Source of the DNA: Heterohyrax brucei
Taxonomy: Eukaryota; Chordata; Mammalia; Hyracoidea; Procaviidae
Reading direction: 5' to 3'
Assembly: GCA_028571685.1 (NCBI GenBank)
Contig: CM053144.1
Coordinates: 101,834,171-101,898,170 of the forward strand
DNA: 64,000 bases
A model generated the notes under the pieces. It made no database searches. It was not told the DNA's origin and saw only the letters and a program-made list of their open reading frames with translations. A program made the translations under genes and the position numbers. This document shows positions 22,081 to 33,511 of the stretch, in pieces (the stretch's first letter is position 1; every line of letters starts with the position of its first letter).

Positions 22081-23473
22081 CTTTTTTTCTTTTCTTTTCT
22101 TTTTAATTATGACTCACATCTTACCGGTTCTGAAACGAACACCAGTGATTTTAATGGCATAGTGAAACAGAGTTCAGTCAGGCCTTCTCAGTTTTCAGAC
22201 TTGCTTAAATCCAGCCATAAAATTCCTTTCCCACTGTAATTCAGTGTCCAGGGACACTTTCACCCCTATGTACATAATTTAATCAAGCTACTTCTGGCTG
22301 TGTTAAACTAAGCTGTGCTGTGGAATTGCAACCACAAGTCATACGAGAAATAACAGGATAAAATTTTTTTAAATTTCACTATTCCTGATGGCAAGTCTAT
22401 ACTCAAACAAACAACAATAACTTGCTGTCTTTCATTCCCTAAGAAAATTTACTCCCAGAAGGAAAAATAAAGTAAAGAAACAGTACTCACATGCTCTGGC
22501 CAGTGGAGCAATTATGATGGAAGAGGAAATATGTACGTGTCTAACAGCACAGCATTCAGGTTAACTAGTCTCTATGAAGAGCAGCTGCTTTTGAGTGGGT
22601 GAAACTGCTGTATTACTCATGAAAATATTTTCATCATCAATTTCACAGCAGAACTTTACACATAGTTCTATCTTTGTTACTCCAAATATTGGCACATGAA
22701 ATGTACAACAGTTTAACAAAATAGAAATGAATGAAGATAGACACTTCCCACTCATGTCTCAGCCCTACACAGTTCTATATCTCTTAAGTTACAGGTAACT
22801 GCCACAGGCTAGATACATCAAGCACAGGAAAGCGTTAGGCCAAAAGCTTTAGTATATTTATTAGCCTGAGTGACTTTGTATTTTCCCTTTCTAGAATAAA
22901 ACTCTTTCTGGGACATGCCTTAGAAAATACATTCCCTTACAACTCCTTTTCTAAACCTTCCAGTATAGAATGTTTAATACAGAATGTTAAGGTGAGGGCA
23001 CTATGATAAGTCTGGGTCCCTAAGTGTAGCCACATACAATAACCACCATCAATGCTAACAAGCAGGGCAGAGCAACAAAAGTCAACTTTATTGCCATGAA
23101 CAAAGTGTCACCAGGCAACCCTGTTCTCAAGGCTATGGTAACAGCTATGTTTTCCATTCTCCCAAACAGTCTTCCAAATCATAATTCATAGTTTTAGATT
23201 AGGTCATATTAGGATTTCTTTTTTTTTTTTTTTTTTTTTGGTAAAAGCCAGCAAAGCTATCCAGGATTGAAAAAAAAAAAGTTGATTCTTAAGTAACTAT
23301 GCAAAAGAGTTTCTCTATGAATCACTTTGAGAAGAATGACGTGGGTGTTACAAGCTACACAGCTAAGTTGTTTAGACATTTTAGAAATTAAAATATCCAA
23401 AAAGATACACCCTCTACCTGACAAAATTATCACATATGAGATCATCGTTAGTTAGTCAACTCAAAGGCAACTG
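22081..23473. other. Unassigned, non-coding
   Basis: It contains a pyrimidine tract (22081-22105) and a T run (23219-23239). I recognise no gene or repeat family. Confidence 0.45.
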
Positions 23474-23676
23474 GTTTTTGGAGTTCCTAGGTAGCGCAAA
23501 CAGTTAACATATATGGTTGCTTACCGAAAGTCTAGAAAAGTCCATCCAGAGATGCCTAGGAAGAAGACCTCGCAACTTACTGAAAATCCTAAATCCTATG
23601 TAGCACAATTCTACTGTGAGACACACAGGGTTGCCATGACTCAGAAACAACTCAGTGACAGCTTGGGGTAGTAGCA
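23474..23676 (+). mobile_element. AfroSINE, variant long form
   Basis: The order GGAGTTCCTAGGTAGCGCAA, GTTGCTTACCGAAAG, GTCCATCCAGAGATGCC and GGGTTGCCATGACTCAGAAA matches a SINE variant with a CCAGAGGC-type middle, also seen at 33512 and 34004. Confidence 0.75.
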
Positions 23677-23937
23677 CCTTTTGAAGGAGAAGGGCTCAAG
23701 TCCCTTCAGTTGATAGAATCAAGCAGTGAGTTTTGATAATGTTTCACCGAAAGAGGTTTAACACTTAAAGCAATATAAGTTTTCTCTTCCTGAAACATGC
23801 AAGTGAAAAATTTCTTTCCCTTTCACTTGGATGCTCTCTAGGACAGTTTATTCAACTCTAATATCGTGTCATGATCCAAGTGATCACTCAGGCTAAGGAC
23901 ATTTATCAAAATAATAAACACAATGATAAAAAAATAA

Positions 23938-24165
23938 AATAATAACTAACACTTGCTTCTAATTATGTGCCATGTTTTGCCTAAGTGCTTTGCACGTATT
24001 TACTTAATCCTCATAGCAACTCATGAATAAAGCACCATTGTTTATTGCCATTTTATAGAAGAGGCAGAGAGAGGGGATTTGCTACTAAGAAGAGGAACCA
24101 AAATGTGAACACAGGAAGTCTGGTACAGGACTTTATAATATCAACCTCCAAATCTGTAACTTTTA
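23938..24165 (-). repeat. MIR SINE, inverted
   Basis: AATTATGTGCCATGTTTTGC, AAGTGCTTTGCACGTATTTA, TCCTCATAGCAACTCATGA and CCATTTTATAGAAGAGGCAG appear in the order of the MIR reverse complement. Confidence 0.75.
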
Positions 24166-24604
24166 AACATTCCGGTAAGTCAAACTGCAAAACCCAAACT
24201 TACTGTTAACTATCCTTTACAGAATCCTCTGCAAATAATACTGCCACCTAGATGAAGATGGTTAGTGAAATCAACATTATAATTTTTCACTCACCATAGA
24301 TATAAGCTCCCTATTTGTTTATCTTCACTGATTTTTAGTTTGTTTTGCTTTTGGCTTTTTGGTACTCTCTCCTGGGCAGGCCTGACTAAAAGATTGGTTT
24401 GTTGGTTTGGGAAGTAGGGTTAGTCATATAATCCCCTGGTTTTCTTGTTTTTTACATTTATATATTAAACATTATATGTATGTGTATATTTATCTAATTA
24501 TAGGCATATCTGTATGTATAGTTATAAGTACAGTTCATGGTATAGTTACAGATGTAGTACAGTTACAGATAAAATTCAGAGCTCAATCCGAGAAGCAGCA
24601 CCAA
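24166..24604. other. Unassigned spacer
   Basis: AT-rich sequence with short TGTATGTATA-like runs near 24470-24530. No gene or element is recognised. Confidence 0.4.
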
Positions 24605-24614
24605 GAAATGAAAA

Positions 24615-24790
24615 TAAAACCCAACCCAACCCAACCCATTGCCAACAAGTCAAATTCTGATTCATAGGGACCTTACAGAACAGAATGGAACTGCCCTAGA
24701 GTTTCCAAAGAGTATCTGGTAGATTTGAGCTGCCAGCCCTTTGGTTAGCAGCCACAGCGCTTGATCACTACACCACCATGGCTGCCACTA
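24615..24790 (-). mobile_element. AfroSINE, short form, inverted, with (AACCC)n tail
   Basis: The inverted head is GTTAGCAGCCACAGCGCTTG, then CACTACACCACC at the right end. The inverted tail at the left carries a CCCAACCCAACCCAACCC run at about 24618-24638, a plausible poly-tail expansion. Confidence 0.85.
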
Positions 24791-26021
24791 GTAGCAGACA
24801 TATACATATTAAGAAAATTATTACAAGTAACTGGTTTACATGATACGAGGGGAAGGAGGGCTAGCTGAGAAAGTTCAAAATCGATAGGGTAGGCTGTGTC
24901 AAAAGAAATATATGGAAATTATTTTTCTCAGGGGAGTCTCAATCCTGCTTTCACTATCTTTCAACTGACTGAATCAGGCCCACCCAGATCATCCACGACA
25001 ACCTCTCTGAAAGTCACTGTTTGTCAGCATTAATTATATCAGCAAACTCCTTTCACAGCAACACCTGGATTATTAGTGTTTGAGTAAATAGCTGGCGACC
25101 TAGAAATGTGACACATCAAAAAATACAAAATGACAGCTTCAGACCAGAACTGATTCCTAATGAGAAAGAACTTTGTCTAAAAACCTTCCCAAAGAATGAT
25201 TTTTTCCAAAAACTGGTGTTCTAATAAATGCAGTCAGATAAAGGCTATTTGGTTTTAAATTTTTCTAAGAGAAATATCAAAATGCTTAAGCTTCTTGTAT
25301 AGTTTTCCTTAAAAGTAGTTCCAGGGGAGCGTTCTGTGAGGCAAATAAATTCAACTGTTGCCAGTTTATGAAACTATCTGGACCTGGAGTGGGTTCAGAA
25401 TGAAAACTGTTATTTTTACCATACTGACCTAGATTACAACCATCTCTTTGGATCGCACTCTTGGGTAGTATCTCAGGCAGATACCACAGCTTTTCCAGAC
25501 ACCTTGCATTTTCTGGTATTAAAAAAAGAGTAATCTGAGCCCCTCTCATTGACTGGTTGCCTCTGGCCTCTCCCAGGTGGGAAAGAGTGAAGAAAGAGGT
25601 CTAACTGACGTTGTCTCTGGCAGATGCCCAGATACTAGCTCTGCCTCTTATGCGCTCTTTCTGTGGATTCTTCAGAGACCTCAGACCTTCACAGGGATTT
25701 CTGGAGACATGCTTTCCAGTTCACAGGCTGCAGAGTCCAGCTGGCCTCATCTCTCCCTCACTCTTGCTCCGAATACGGTAAACTCTTTCAGCTGAAGTTG
25801 CCTCACTTCACTCAGTAGTGCCCTAGGAGAGCATCCTTTGGAGATCACTCTAGCTCAGCTGCCCTTCATAGCACTCAGCTAGTTCACGGGAACATTCAGC
25901 ATCTGGAGTAGTATGCCACTTCCAATGCTGCCGTCTGTCTTCTCTTTGTCTTTAGGGGCAGCACCAGCCAGCCCCTTGACTATAGGCAACTCCAGGCAAG
26001 ATCAGACTCTCCAAATTCTAA
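24791..26021. other. Unassigned, no repeat recognised
   Basis: This is one of the few stretches without an obvious repeat. A minus-strand open segment (25286-25549) is preceded by an acceptor-like TTACTCTTTTTTTAATACCAG. I do not recognise the protein. Confidence 0.4.
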
Positions 26022-26032
26022 GGCAACATATT

Positions 26033-26057
26033 GCCAAGTGCCAAGTGCCGTCGAGTC
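26033..26057 (-). mobile_element. 25-bp AfroSINE tail micro-insertion
   Basis: The insert reads GCCAAGTGCCAAGTGCCGTC followed by GAGTC, the inverted AfroSINE 3' end with two CCAAGTG tail units. It is flanked by perfect 11-bp repeats GGCAACATATT (26022-26032 and 26058-26068). This looks like an extremely truncated insertion. Confidence 0.7.
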
Positions 26058-26132
26058 GGCAACATATTAGGTTCTCCCAAAAGTTTCCAAGAGTATTCTC
26101 AACCCATTCTGCTTCTAAGTGCTGAGAGAGAC

Positions 26133-26828
26133 TGTTTCAGTCAGCTAGTGCTGCTCCAACAGAAATACCAAAGAGCGGGTGGCTTTAACAAAAGAAAGTT
26201 TATTCTCACACAGTCCGGCAGGCTACAAATCCAAATTCAGGATGTCTGCTCCAGAAGAAGGATTTCCCCCTTGCTGGCTCTGGAGGAAAGTCCTTGTGTT
26301 GCATCCATCAGTCTTCGTCCAGGGAGGCATCATGGCACAGGAACCTCAGGTCTGAAGGGCACGCTATTCTCCCGATGCTGCTTTCTTGATGGTGTGAGGT
26401 TTCCGACTCTGCTTGCTTCCCTTTCCTTGTATCTCTCACAGGATGAAAGTATAATGCATGGTGCAAGCCATAACCACTGCTACCAAGTCAGTTCCAACAC
26501 ACAGCGAGCCTCGAGGTCAGAGTAGAACTGCCCTATAGGGTTTCGAAGGAGCACCTGGCAGATCTGAACTGCCAACCTTTTGGTTAGCAGACGCAACATG
26601 TAACCCACTATGCTGCCAGAGTTTCCTGTGCAAGCCATACTCCAAGGAAACTCCCTTCACAGTGAAGTAGGGAGGTGATCTTATGAAGAGATACACAGTC
26701 CCACCCTAATCCTCTAACATGCAGCACAGGAAAATCACAAAATGGAGGACAATCATAAAATACCGGGAATCATGGCCCAGTCACATGGCTACACACATTT
26801 TTGGGGGGACACAGTTCAATCCATGACA
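26133..26828 (-). mobile_element. Solo LTR, ERVL-MaLR type, inverted
   Basis: On the minus strand the element begins TGTCATGG and ends CTGAAACA, and contains the TTTGTTAAAGCCACC-type block common to MaLR LTRs. A perfect 5-bp target duplication GAGAC flanks it (26128-26132, 26829-26833). No internal retroviral genes are present, so it is a solo LTR left by recombination. An AfroSINE is nested in it (26473-26627). Confidence 0.88.
26473..26627 (-). mobile_element. AfroSINE, short form, inverted, with target-site duplication
   Basis: The inverted body shows CCCTATAGGGTTTCGAAGGA and CAACCTTTTGGTTAGCAG. Perfect 12-bp repeats GTGCAAGCCATA flank it (26461-26472 and 26628-26639). It is inserted in the solo LTR. 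Confidence 0.93.
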
Positions 26829-26833
26829 GAGAC

Positions 26834-27535
26834 TCACAGAGACACAATTTTCGCCAGGTGTTGAGCTATTGCTGCTACTCTTGTAAAAGATCTCCATGTG
26901 CGGTGCTCCTAAAGCCTTCCCTCACTGGCACTGAGCGGGGATGATAAGCACAGATTTCGCTTACCAAGCCTATACTTCTCTTCCAAGAAATCCTGCTTGT
27001 GCATCACCACCAACTCATCCTTTTTCTTATCAACAGCCTAGAGGTAAATGATGGGTCACAGAACTAGTCTCAACATCTCTCAGCAATTTCTGCAACAAAG
27101 ATCCAGTACTATACTAAAAGATGTTCAGCACTATTGACTTCAGCTTTGGATTTTCAGTCAGGACTATGGACTATGAGGCACTCTCATTTAACATTCTCCA
27201 CAGGTGTTTAAGGCATCACACGTATTCTGTAGAATGAAAAAGATCTCTTTAACTTCTAATCCTTGATTTATCAATATTTGCTGCATCTAGAAATATAGTT
27301 CTGAATTAGAAACTTTTTGCATTACGTTTTCAGGAGAAACTTCAATCCTTTTCTTTTGGAATGAAGTCTATTTGTGCTTTGGGAATTTATCCTGAGATTT
27401 ATAAATGCTGGGCCATCTACATCCTCATTCTCCAATTTATATTTCCTTTACACAACTGTGTTTTAGAGATCACTAGATAAAGAAGGCTCCATCACCACAC
27501 TAATTCTAATCTTAAATATTTATCCTAATAATGAA
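26834..27535. other. Unassigned spacer
   Basis: I recognise no gene, RNA or repeat here. Confidence 0.45.
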
Positions 27536-27920
27536 GACTAAAGAACTGATGTCTTTGAACTGTAGTGTTGGTGAAGAATATTGACTATACCACGGACTCC
27601 CAAAAGAATGAGCAAATCTATCTTGCCCAAGTACTATCAGAATGCTCATTAGAAGCCCAGATGACAAGGCTTTGTCTCACATACTTTGGATATGTTATCA
27701 GGAGGTACCAGTCTCTGGAGAATGACATCATACTTGTCAAAGTGCAGGGTCAGTAAAAATGAGGAAGGCCTTTGACAAGATGGATTGACACAGTGGCAGC
27801 AACAGTGGGCTCAAGCATAACAATAATTGCGAGGATAGCACAGAACTGGGCATTGTTTCATTTTATTGTAATAGTGTTGCTATGAGTGGGAACTGACTCA
27901 ATGGTGCAAAACAATCTACT
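27536..27920 (+). mobile_element. RTE-clade LINE, 3' end only
   Basis: It starts at the TTTGAACTGTAGTGTTGG block and runs through TGGATTGACACAGTGGCAGC to a decayed tail at CAATGGTGCAAAACAA. A heavily 5'-truncated insertion; the mariner begins a few bases downstream. Confidence 0.85.
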
Positions 27921-27924
27921 AATA

Positions 27925-29211
27925 TATGAGGGCTGACACTTAAGTTCATGAACTCATCCTAGAAAAAGTGCTATGTACCTCATTGCTGAATATCATTATG
28001 GTTACCTTCGAAGTACTTCCCTTGGGAAACTATGCACTGATGCCAACACCTAGTCCATCCGTCAAAGCAATTTTGAACTCTTTTTCTGGAAGGGCCATCA
28101 GAGCTGTCATCGCAGTACCCTTGGCATCCTCAATGTCATCAAAATGTCTTCCTTTCAGTATTTCCTTTATCTTTGGGTAAAGAGAAAAGCCAGTGAGGGC
28201 CACATCAGGTGAATTGGGAGGGTGTTCCAATATAGTTGTTTACTGGCTACAAACTCCCTCACAGGCAGTGCCATGTGAGCTGGTACATTGTTGTGATGCA
28301 AGAGCCACGAGATGTGGGCAAAAAAGTTCAGATTATCTTCATCTAACATTTTCATACAGCCTTTTCTGCACTTCTAAATAGTAAACTTAGTTAACTTTTT
28401 GTCCATTTGGTATAAATTCATAATGAACATCCCTCTGATATCAAAAAAGTTTAGCAATACTGTTGTGACTCTTCATTTGGACTGACAGAAATTTTTGGTC
28501 ATGGAGAATCAGCTGACTTAAACTGTCCACTTTGACACTTTGTTTCAGGGTGGTATTTCATAACCAGTGATAACACAGCCCAAAACATTGTCTTGCCTCT
28601 CCAAAACGTCTTGGCAAACTTTGACTCTTCTTTGCTTTTGTTCATCTGTGAACTCCTTCAGGACCATTTTTTGCAGACACCTTTCTCATGCCAAGATTTT
28701 CAGTTAAGATTTTCCTGTCCTATCAATGTTTATTTGGTCTGCTATGCTTCTCACAGTCAGTTGGAAATTCTGATGCACAATTTGACAAAGTTTTGTAAAG
28801 TTTTCATCAGTTCTGCTCAGTACTGGCTACTGTGACCTCTTCTTCAGTGGCAGTTTCTCTCCCCTCAGAGAAACTTCTAATCCATTTGTATACTTCTGTT
28901 TTCTTCAAAGCATCATCCCCATAAACGTAGACTCACATGCTCCTGATTTCACTTCCACTCTTGCCAAGTTTAACACGAAATTTAATGTTTGTCCATTGCT
29001 TGAATTCAAGCTGAAACATTCTCACGACAGCACACAAAAACATGCAACAGTAATGAACAACACTCATCAAGACACCACCACATGTCCACATGAAGACAGC
29101 TGTGGGACACTGATATACCAAGTTTATGAAGTCTCACTGAGTTGTTCATACAGTGCTGCCAACGTAAGCACATGGTGGCTAGTTTGCAAACTTAACTGTC
29201 ATGGCCTCATA
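27925..29211 (-). mobile_element. Mariner DNA transposon, decayed
   Basis: Terminal inverted repeats of about 30 bp bound the element: left TATGAGGGCTGACACTTAAG, right read inversely ATGAGGCCATGACAGTTAAG. A TA dinucleotide flanks both ends (27923-27924, 29212-29213), the standard mariner target duplication. The total of about 1,287 bp is the usual mariner size. It encodes one transposase on the minus strand, now broken. Confidence 0.88.
27955..29022 (-). pseudogene. Mariner transposase, broken
   Basis: Mariner transposase cuts and pastes the element using a D,D(34)D triad. Minus-strand pieces in order are: WTNIKFRVKLGKSGSEI (N-terminal helix-turn-helix), a GRET region, ILTENLGMRKVSAK, VHYEFIPNGQKVN, LLHHNNVPAHMALPVREFVA and NSPDVALTGFSLYPKIK, then a C-terminal helix. 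Two catalytic positions are lost by my reading: the second Asp is Asn (HHNN for HHDN) and the third is Gly (TGF for CDF). There are several stops and a shift near 28240. Length is near the usual 340-350 codons. Confidence 0.85.
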
Positions 29212-29213
29212 TA

Positions 29214-30094
29214 CGTAAAAACATACATGTTACAAGACACAGCAAGTACCAGAGTCATTTCAGCACGTAACCAACCTGCCCTTTAATCTAGTTTTGCCAG
29301 TAACATACTAAAAACAGACTTAAAGTTGTGAGCTCAGTAAGAGCCAACATAAAGGATAGGGGCAGGGCCTCCACTAGGCTCTGTACACTACCTGTGTAGG
29401 AACTGAAAAAGGCAACTCTCTTTCAAGCCTTTTTTTAAATCATATATCGTTGCACAACCAGGCCCAGGAGGCATGGCCAACTTCATCGAGGAAAATGAGA
29501 ATTTTAGGCAGCTGTCCCTCTGGCATCACTGGGCGACCCTAGCCAAAGGCAGTGATAAGTGATTATTTCAAGTCACTACTTCTCTTAACCAAAGTAAGTC
29601 CTACTGTGGGTTCCTCATACTTCATGATTCTAACAGATTCTGTCAGAGGAGCATCTCCTCTGAGGCTCACTGAGAACACTATTCATCCTCTCTAGTTACT
29701 CAATGCCAAATCAGTTTTGGTTCAAGACCAAAGCTAATATTAGAAAAAAAAAATTTTTTTCAAGTGTTTATTTATTTTAAAAGAACACGATCTACCCTAG
29801 GGAACGGTGGAAAGCGTAATCCTTCTTCCCACAGGGGTGTGGTGAGTGAGGGTGTTATGTGAAGCCAGGCCTCACAGAAAATACAAAAAAAAAATGTTTG
29901 TTTGTTCTTCCCTCATATTCACACTAGGCTAGCTATCTGTGATTTAAAAATAAAAAGTAAAAAAAAAAAAAAAAAATTGGGAGAACCTTTGGCTTGTCCT
30001 TTGCCAATATTATTGAGAGTTCACTTTCTGTTCAAAATGTGAAAGGGATATAATTATTTCCATGTCTGACTAATACACGCTTGTTTGGAAAGGG
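29214..30094. other. Unassigned spacer
   Basis: It includes an A run at about 29960-29976. No gene or repeat family is recognised. Confidence 0.45.
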
Positions 30095-30290
30095 CCAGCA
30101 TCCCAAAACCCATCTGGATGATGGTCTTGGTCTGTACTGCAAGTCACAAACTCAGGGTTGTTTTGGTCTTGGCTCCTCTACTGACTGAGTCACCACGTCC
30201 TTGGGCAAGTTGTTTCCTCTCTCTGTACCCATTTTTAAAAACAGATAATAGTGTTCCTGACTTCTTTACCTCAGTGGGATGTCGTCAGCA
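30095..30290 (+). repeat. MIR SINE
   Basis: GGCTCCTCTACTGACTGAG, CCTTGGGCAAGTTGTTTCCT and TTTTTAAAAACAGATAATAG follow the MIR core in forward order. Confidence 0.65.
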
Positions 30291-32349
30291 TTAACAGGCA
30301 GTAGACCCATACTTTCAGAGCCAGAAAAGAAGAATATTCCTTAAGTTTTAAAATACAAATTTTCCTCCCATAGGCCCATTTGGTATGTCTGAAAATTCAT
30401 AAATGGATCATAGTTGACCAAAAGGACCTAACACATTCACAGAGACAAGACCACTGTTGACTCTACGAGACAGGCTCCAAACATTTGGAGTCTTTCCAGT
30501 TTCCTTACGAAAAGGACAAAAACCAGTGATACTGACTTACTTGGAGGAGCCCTTCATATAGAAAGTAAGTTATCATATAAAGAATAGTAAAACGAAATAC
30601 TAAGAGAAAAATCATCACATAATGGCAAAAACAACAGTGAACTGAGAATTGAAAAAGAAATCTGATTTCTAAATTTTAACTATTAATCTACTTAAGTGAA
30701 GTTACTCAAGTTTATTAACCTGAGAAATGACATAAGGTAAGTAATAGTTATTAGAGTTAGGCTACTAAATTCAATGAAATTCAAATGGAACAGTCTTTAA
30801 AATTAGAAAACACTCTGCAAATACCAGGTCTTGTGGCTACAGGTAAGTCAACCAGCCCTTCTCTTTGGTCACCACAGCATCACCTCATTTGTTTCAAGGA
30901 CAGTAGTTACATAAATTTTCTTGGACATGAAAACAGTGCCTAGCATGTTCCACAGAATTAGAGATCCCTCCCAGCCATTTTTCACTTTGACAGGGAAAAT
31001 AAAAGGAAGGGAAGGGTTGTGTTCCATGTTTAGGCCAGCATTTGATTCACATGTGAAACGAGAGCTTTGAAGATGAAGTGATGGGTCCAAGCTGACTAGA
31101 AAATGAACCACCCTCTTCCAAGGAGCATTCTGTTTCATCTCCCTCAGGGTGTGTTGGTAGAGACTCATAGTCAGTCAATATTCCATATAATAAACTTTGG
31201 AGTGTTGCCAACTTATGTATGGCCAAAGGAAAAGTTTGTGGAAGAAGGCTTTTAACATTTTCAAACATTGAAGGACAAGAAAGTAGCTTTTCTAGATTAC
31301 ATCTAAGGTCTCCAATCAGTATAAGAAGCACCAAACTACAAAAAAGTTAAAGAACTATGTATAGTCTCCTTTGTCCCTACAGACCCAATCATTCTGAGTC
31401 AGCTAAGCAAATAACCTTTATTATCAACTTGTATGAGGTTGTCAGTCTTCCTTAGCCACTCTAGGTCTTCTGTATAATTTTTTGTTCTTTTCAGTCCATT
31501 CCTCTTAATTGTATACTTAAGGATCTCTTTATTTGTATAATTATCTCTTGCTCCATCAGACATGTTTTTATAACCAGATTGTAAAATCCTTGAGTACAGG
31601 AGTCATACTTCTAGTTTTCCATGTCACTTTGTAACTTTATTCTCTATGAAGCTCACACTTATTGATGGTGTCCATCCACTCAAGGGAAGCTGTGTGATTT
31701 TGCATTTGTTTCGCTGATCTTTGAATACTACTGTCTGTGTTTAACAACTACAGCAGTTTTCTCCTATTGCTTTGTATTTCTCCTTCTCCTTATTCTACTT
31801 TGTCCTTCGAACACCTAAGTTAATGGCCATAGACCATGCACACAAATATCCTCTCAGAAGTGAGCGCTGAGATACTGGTCACATTTGGGCGAATGTTCTA
31901 AATTCAATGTGGGTAAAATTTTTGCAATAATCATTCCATGGTAAGAAATAAAGATTGGCAATGGGCATCAGAAAGGAGGTAGAAACTGACAAGAGAGATT
32001 CATTTCTCAAAACTGAATATCAAGTGACAACTGTGCCTTATATTAACTCTGAGGTGATCCTGACAGCAAACATAAATCAAGAGGACTTTCAGAAGTTTAG
32101 GATTTTACTGTCATATTTTTACCACACCAATTTCTGCACTTGTTTTAAACTCTTCAGAATAGAAAGATCACTAAGTTCAAGGAACATTCGGGGATTGGGA
32201 GACACTGAAGCATTGGAGAAAAGAGAAGTAGGAGAGAAGGAAAGATCAGACATTCCAACCTGTTCAGAACATTATGCATCTTCACTCCCAATGACAAGCA
32301 GGAAACCGGTTGCTGAAATATACGGAAAAAATCAATTAATCTCAGCCCC
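30291..32349. other. Unassigned; two unexplained open segments
   Basis: This region of about 2 kb has little visible repeat content. A minus-strand open stretch of 95 codons (31047-31334) lies just downstream of an acceptor-like TTTAACTTTTTTGTAG. A plus-strand stretch of 139 codons starts at 31955 and runs into the next SINE. I recognise neither protein. Both may be chance. Confidence 0.4.
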
Positions 32350-32359
32350 TTGTATGGAA

Positions 32360-32528
32360 ACCCTGGTTGCATAGCAGTTAAGCGCTACAGATGCTAACCA
32401 CAAGGTCAGCAATTTGAATCTACCAGGTGCTTCTTAGAAACCCTATGGGGCAGTTCTCCTCTGCCCTATAGGGTTGCTACGAGTTGAAATTGACTCAATG
32501 ACAACAGGTTTGGTTTTCGTTTTTGTTT
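32360..32528 (+). mobile_element. AfroSINE, short form, with target-site duplication
   Basis: The head reads GCATAGCAGTTAAGCGCTAC, followed by ACCCTATGGGGCAGTTCTCC and the tail GGGTTGCTACGAGTTGAAAT. Flanking TTGTATGGAA repeats lie at 32350-32359 and 32529-32538. Confidence 0.92.
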
Positions 32529-32689
32529 TTGTATGGAATGCAGTGGATTAACAGCCCAGCATTGTATACAAATTACTGAATCACGGGTATAGGACTAGAC
32601 AGAGTCTAGGGCTAAGAAGTAATTCACGGTGAATCTGTAATACACAGATTGTGGAAATGGCATCAAATAATCATAACTCCCTGAATTCA

Positions 32690-33165
32690 CGTCCTTGCAA
32701 TATGCCTTTGCACCTATTGCCATTATCAAATAAAGTCTATTTTCCCATCTCTTAAATTGTGGCTGGCTTTCTAGTTTGCTTTGACTAACAATTTAACAGA
32801 AGTGACATCACGTCGGTTCGGATGCTAGGCCCTGGGACATCCTACATGTATTAGTTTTCTCTCTACTAGTATGAGAATAAACCTGAGCCAAACTGCTAGA
32901 TCAGAAAAAACACAGAGCCAGTCATCCATGGCACCTGAACTGACAGGCATTCATATGAGTGAGATCATCCTACACCAGCTTGTTCCTAACGAGCCCAACA
33001 GCAGACACAAGATCCATCAGTGACCATAACAGAGACTAGTTAAGCAGGGCACAGATTAGTAGAAGCCCCTAGCTGACATATAGACTCATGGACAAAATTA
33101 AATTAATATTGCTTTAAGCCACTGAGTTTTGAGAATGGTTTGTTATGCAGCAAATAATGAATGAT
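32690..33165 (+). repeat. LTR-like interspersed repeat (family not assigned)
   Basis: It runs from a block with AAATAAAGTCTATTTTCCC and CTAGTTTGCTTTGACTAAC to an end with GCTTTAAGCCACTGAGTTTT and GTTTGTTATGCAGCAAATAA. I know this layout as one widespread mammalian repeat that looks like a MaLR-style LTR, but I cannot name the subfamily. A second 3' end of the same kind is at 62745-62840. Confidence 0.6.
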
Positions 33166-33511
33166 ACCAAGTTCTTCATTAAAGAGTTTGGCCAATTTAT
33201 CTTTTTCCTGTGCTGACAGAGACTTTTCAGGTCACCAGAAATACACATTCTCTGATATTAGGTCCTGCTTTTTCTTAAACGATACGATTTTACAAATATT
33301 CTCTCACATTATTAAACTCTCTTCAAAAACAAACAAACAAAGAGTTTGGCCAAAATCTGCCAACCAGATAAGCACGCACATAAATTGAGAAAGAGCTAAG
33401 AGCCTGACCCAATAACTTCCAGATTTCATATTTCTACCAGGACTACTTGGAATTTAGAGTGAGTTGTTCCAAAGTTACATTCAAAGCTCCACAGAACATT
33501 TTAGATAATAA
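33166..33511. other. Unassigned spacer
   Basis: I see nothing that I can support. Confidence 0.4.

Noticed and set aside
26031-26525. 164-codon open frame on the plus strand
   Set aside because: It runs antisense through a solo LTR and into a nested AfroSINE, and its content is fully explained by these repeats.
28996-29286. 96-codon plus-strand frame as a gene
   Set aside because: It is antisense to the mariner transposase start and crosses the transposon end.
29761-29980. Processed pseudogene suggested by A runs at 29.8-30.0 kb
   Set aside because: No upstream sequence with exon-like coding content and no flanking duplication seen.
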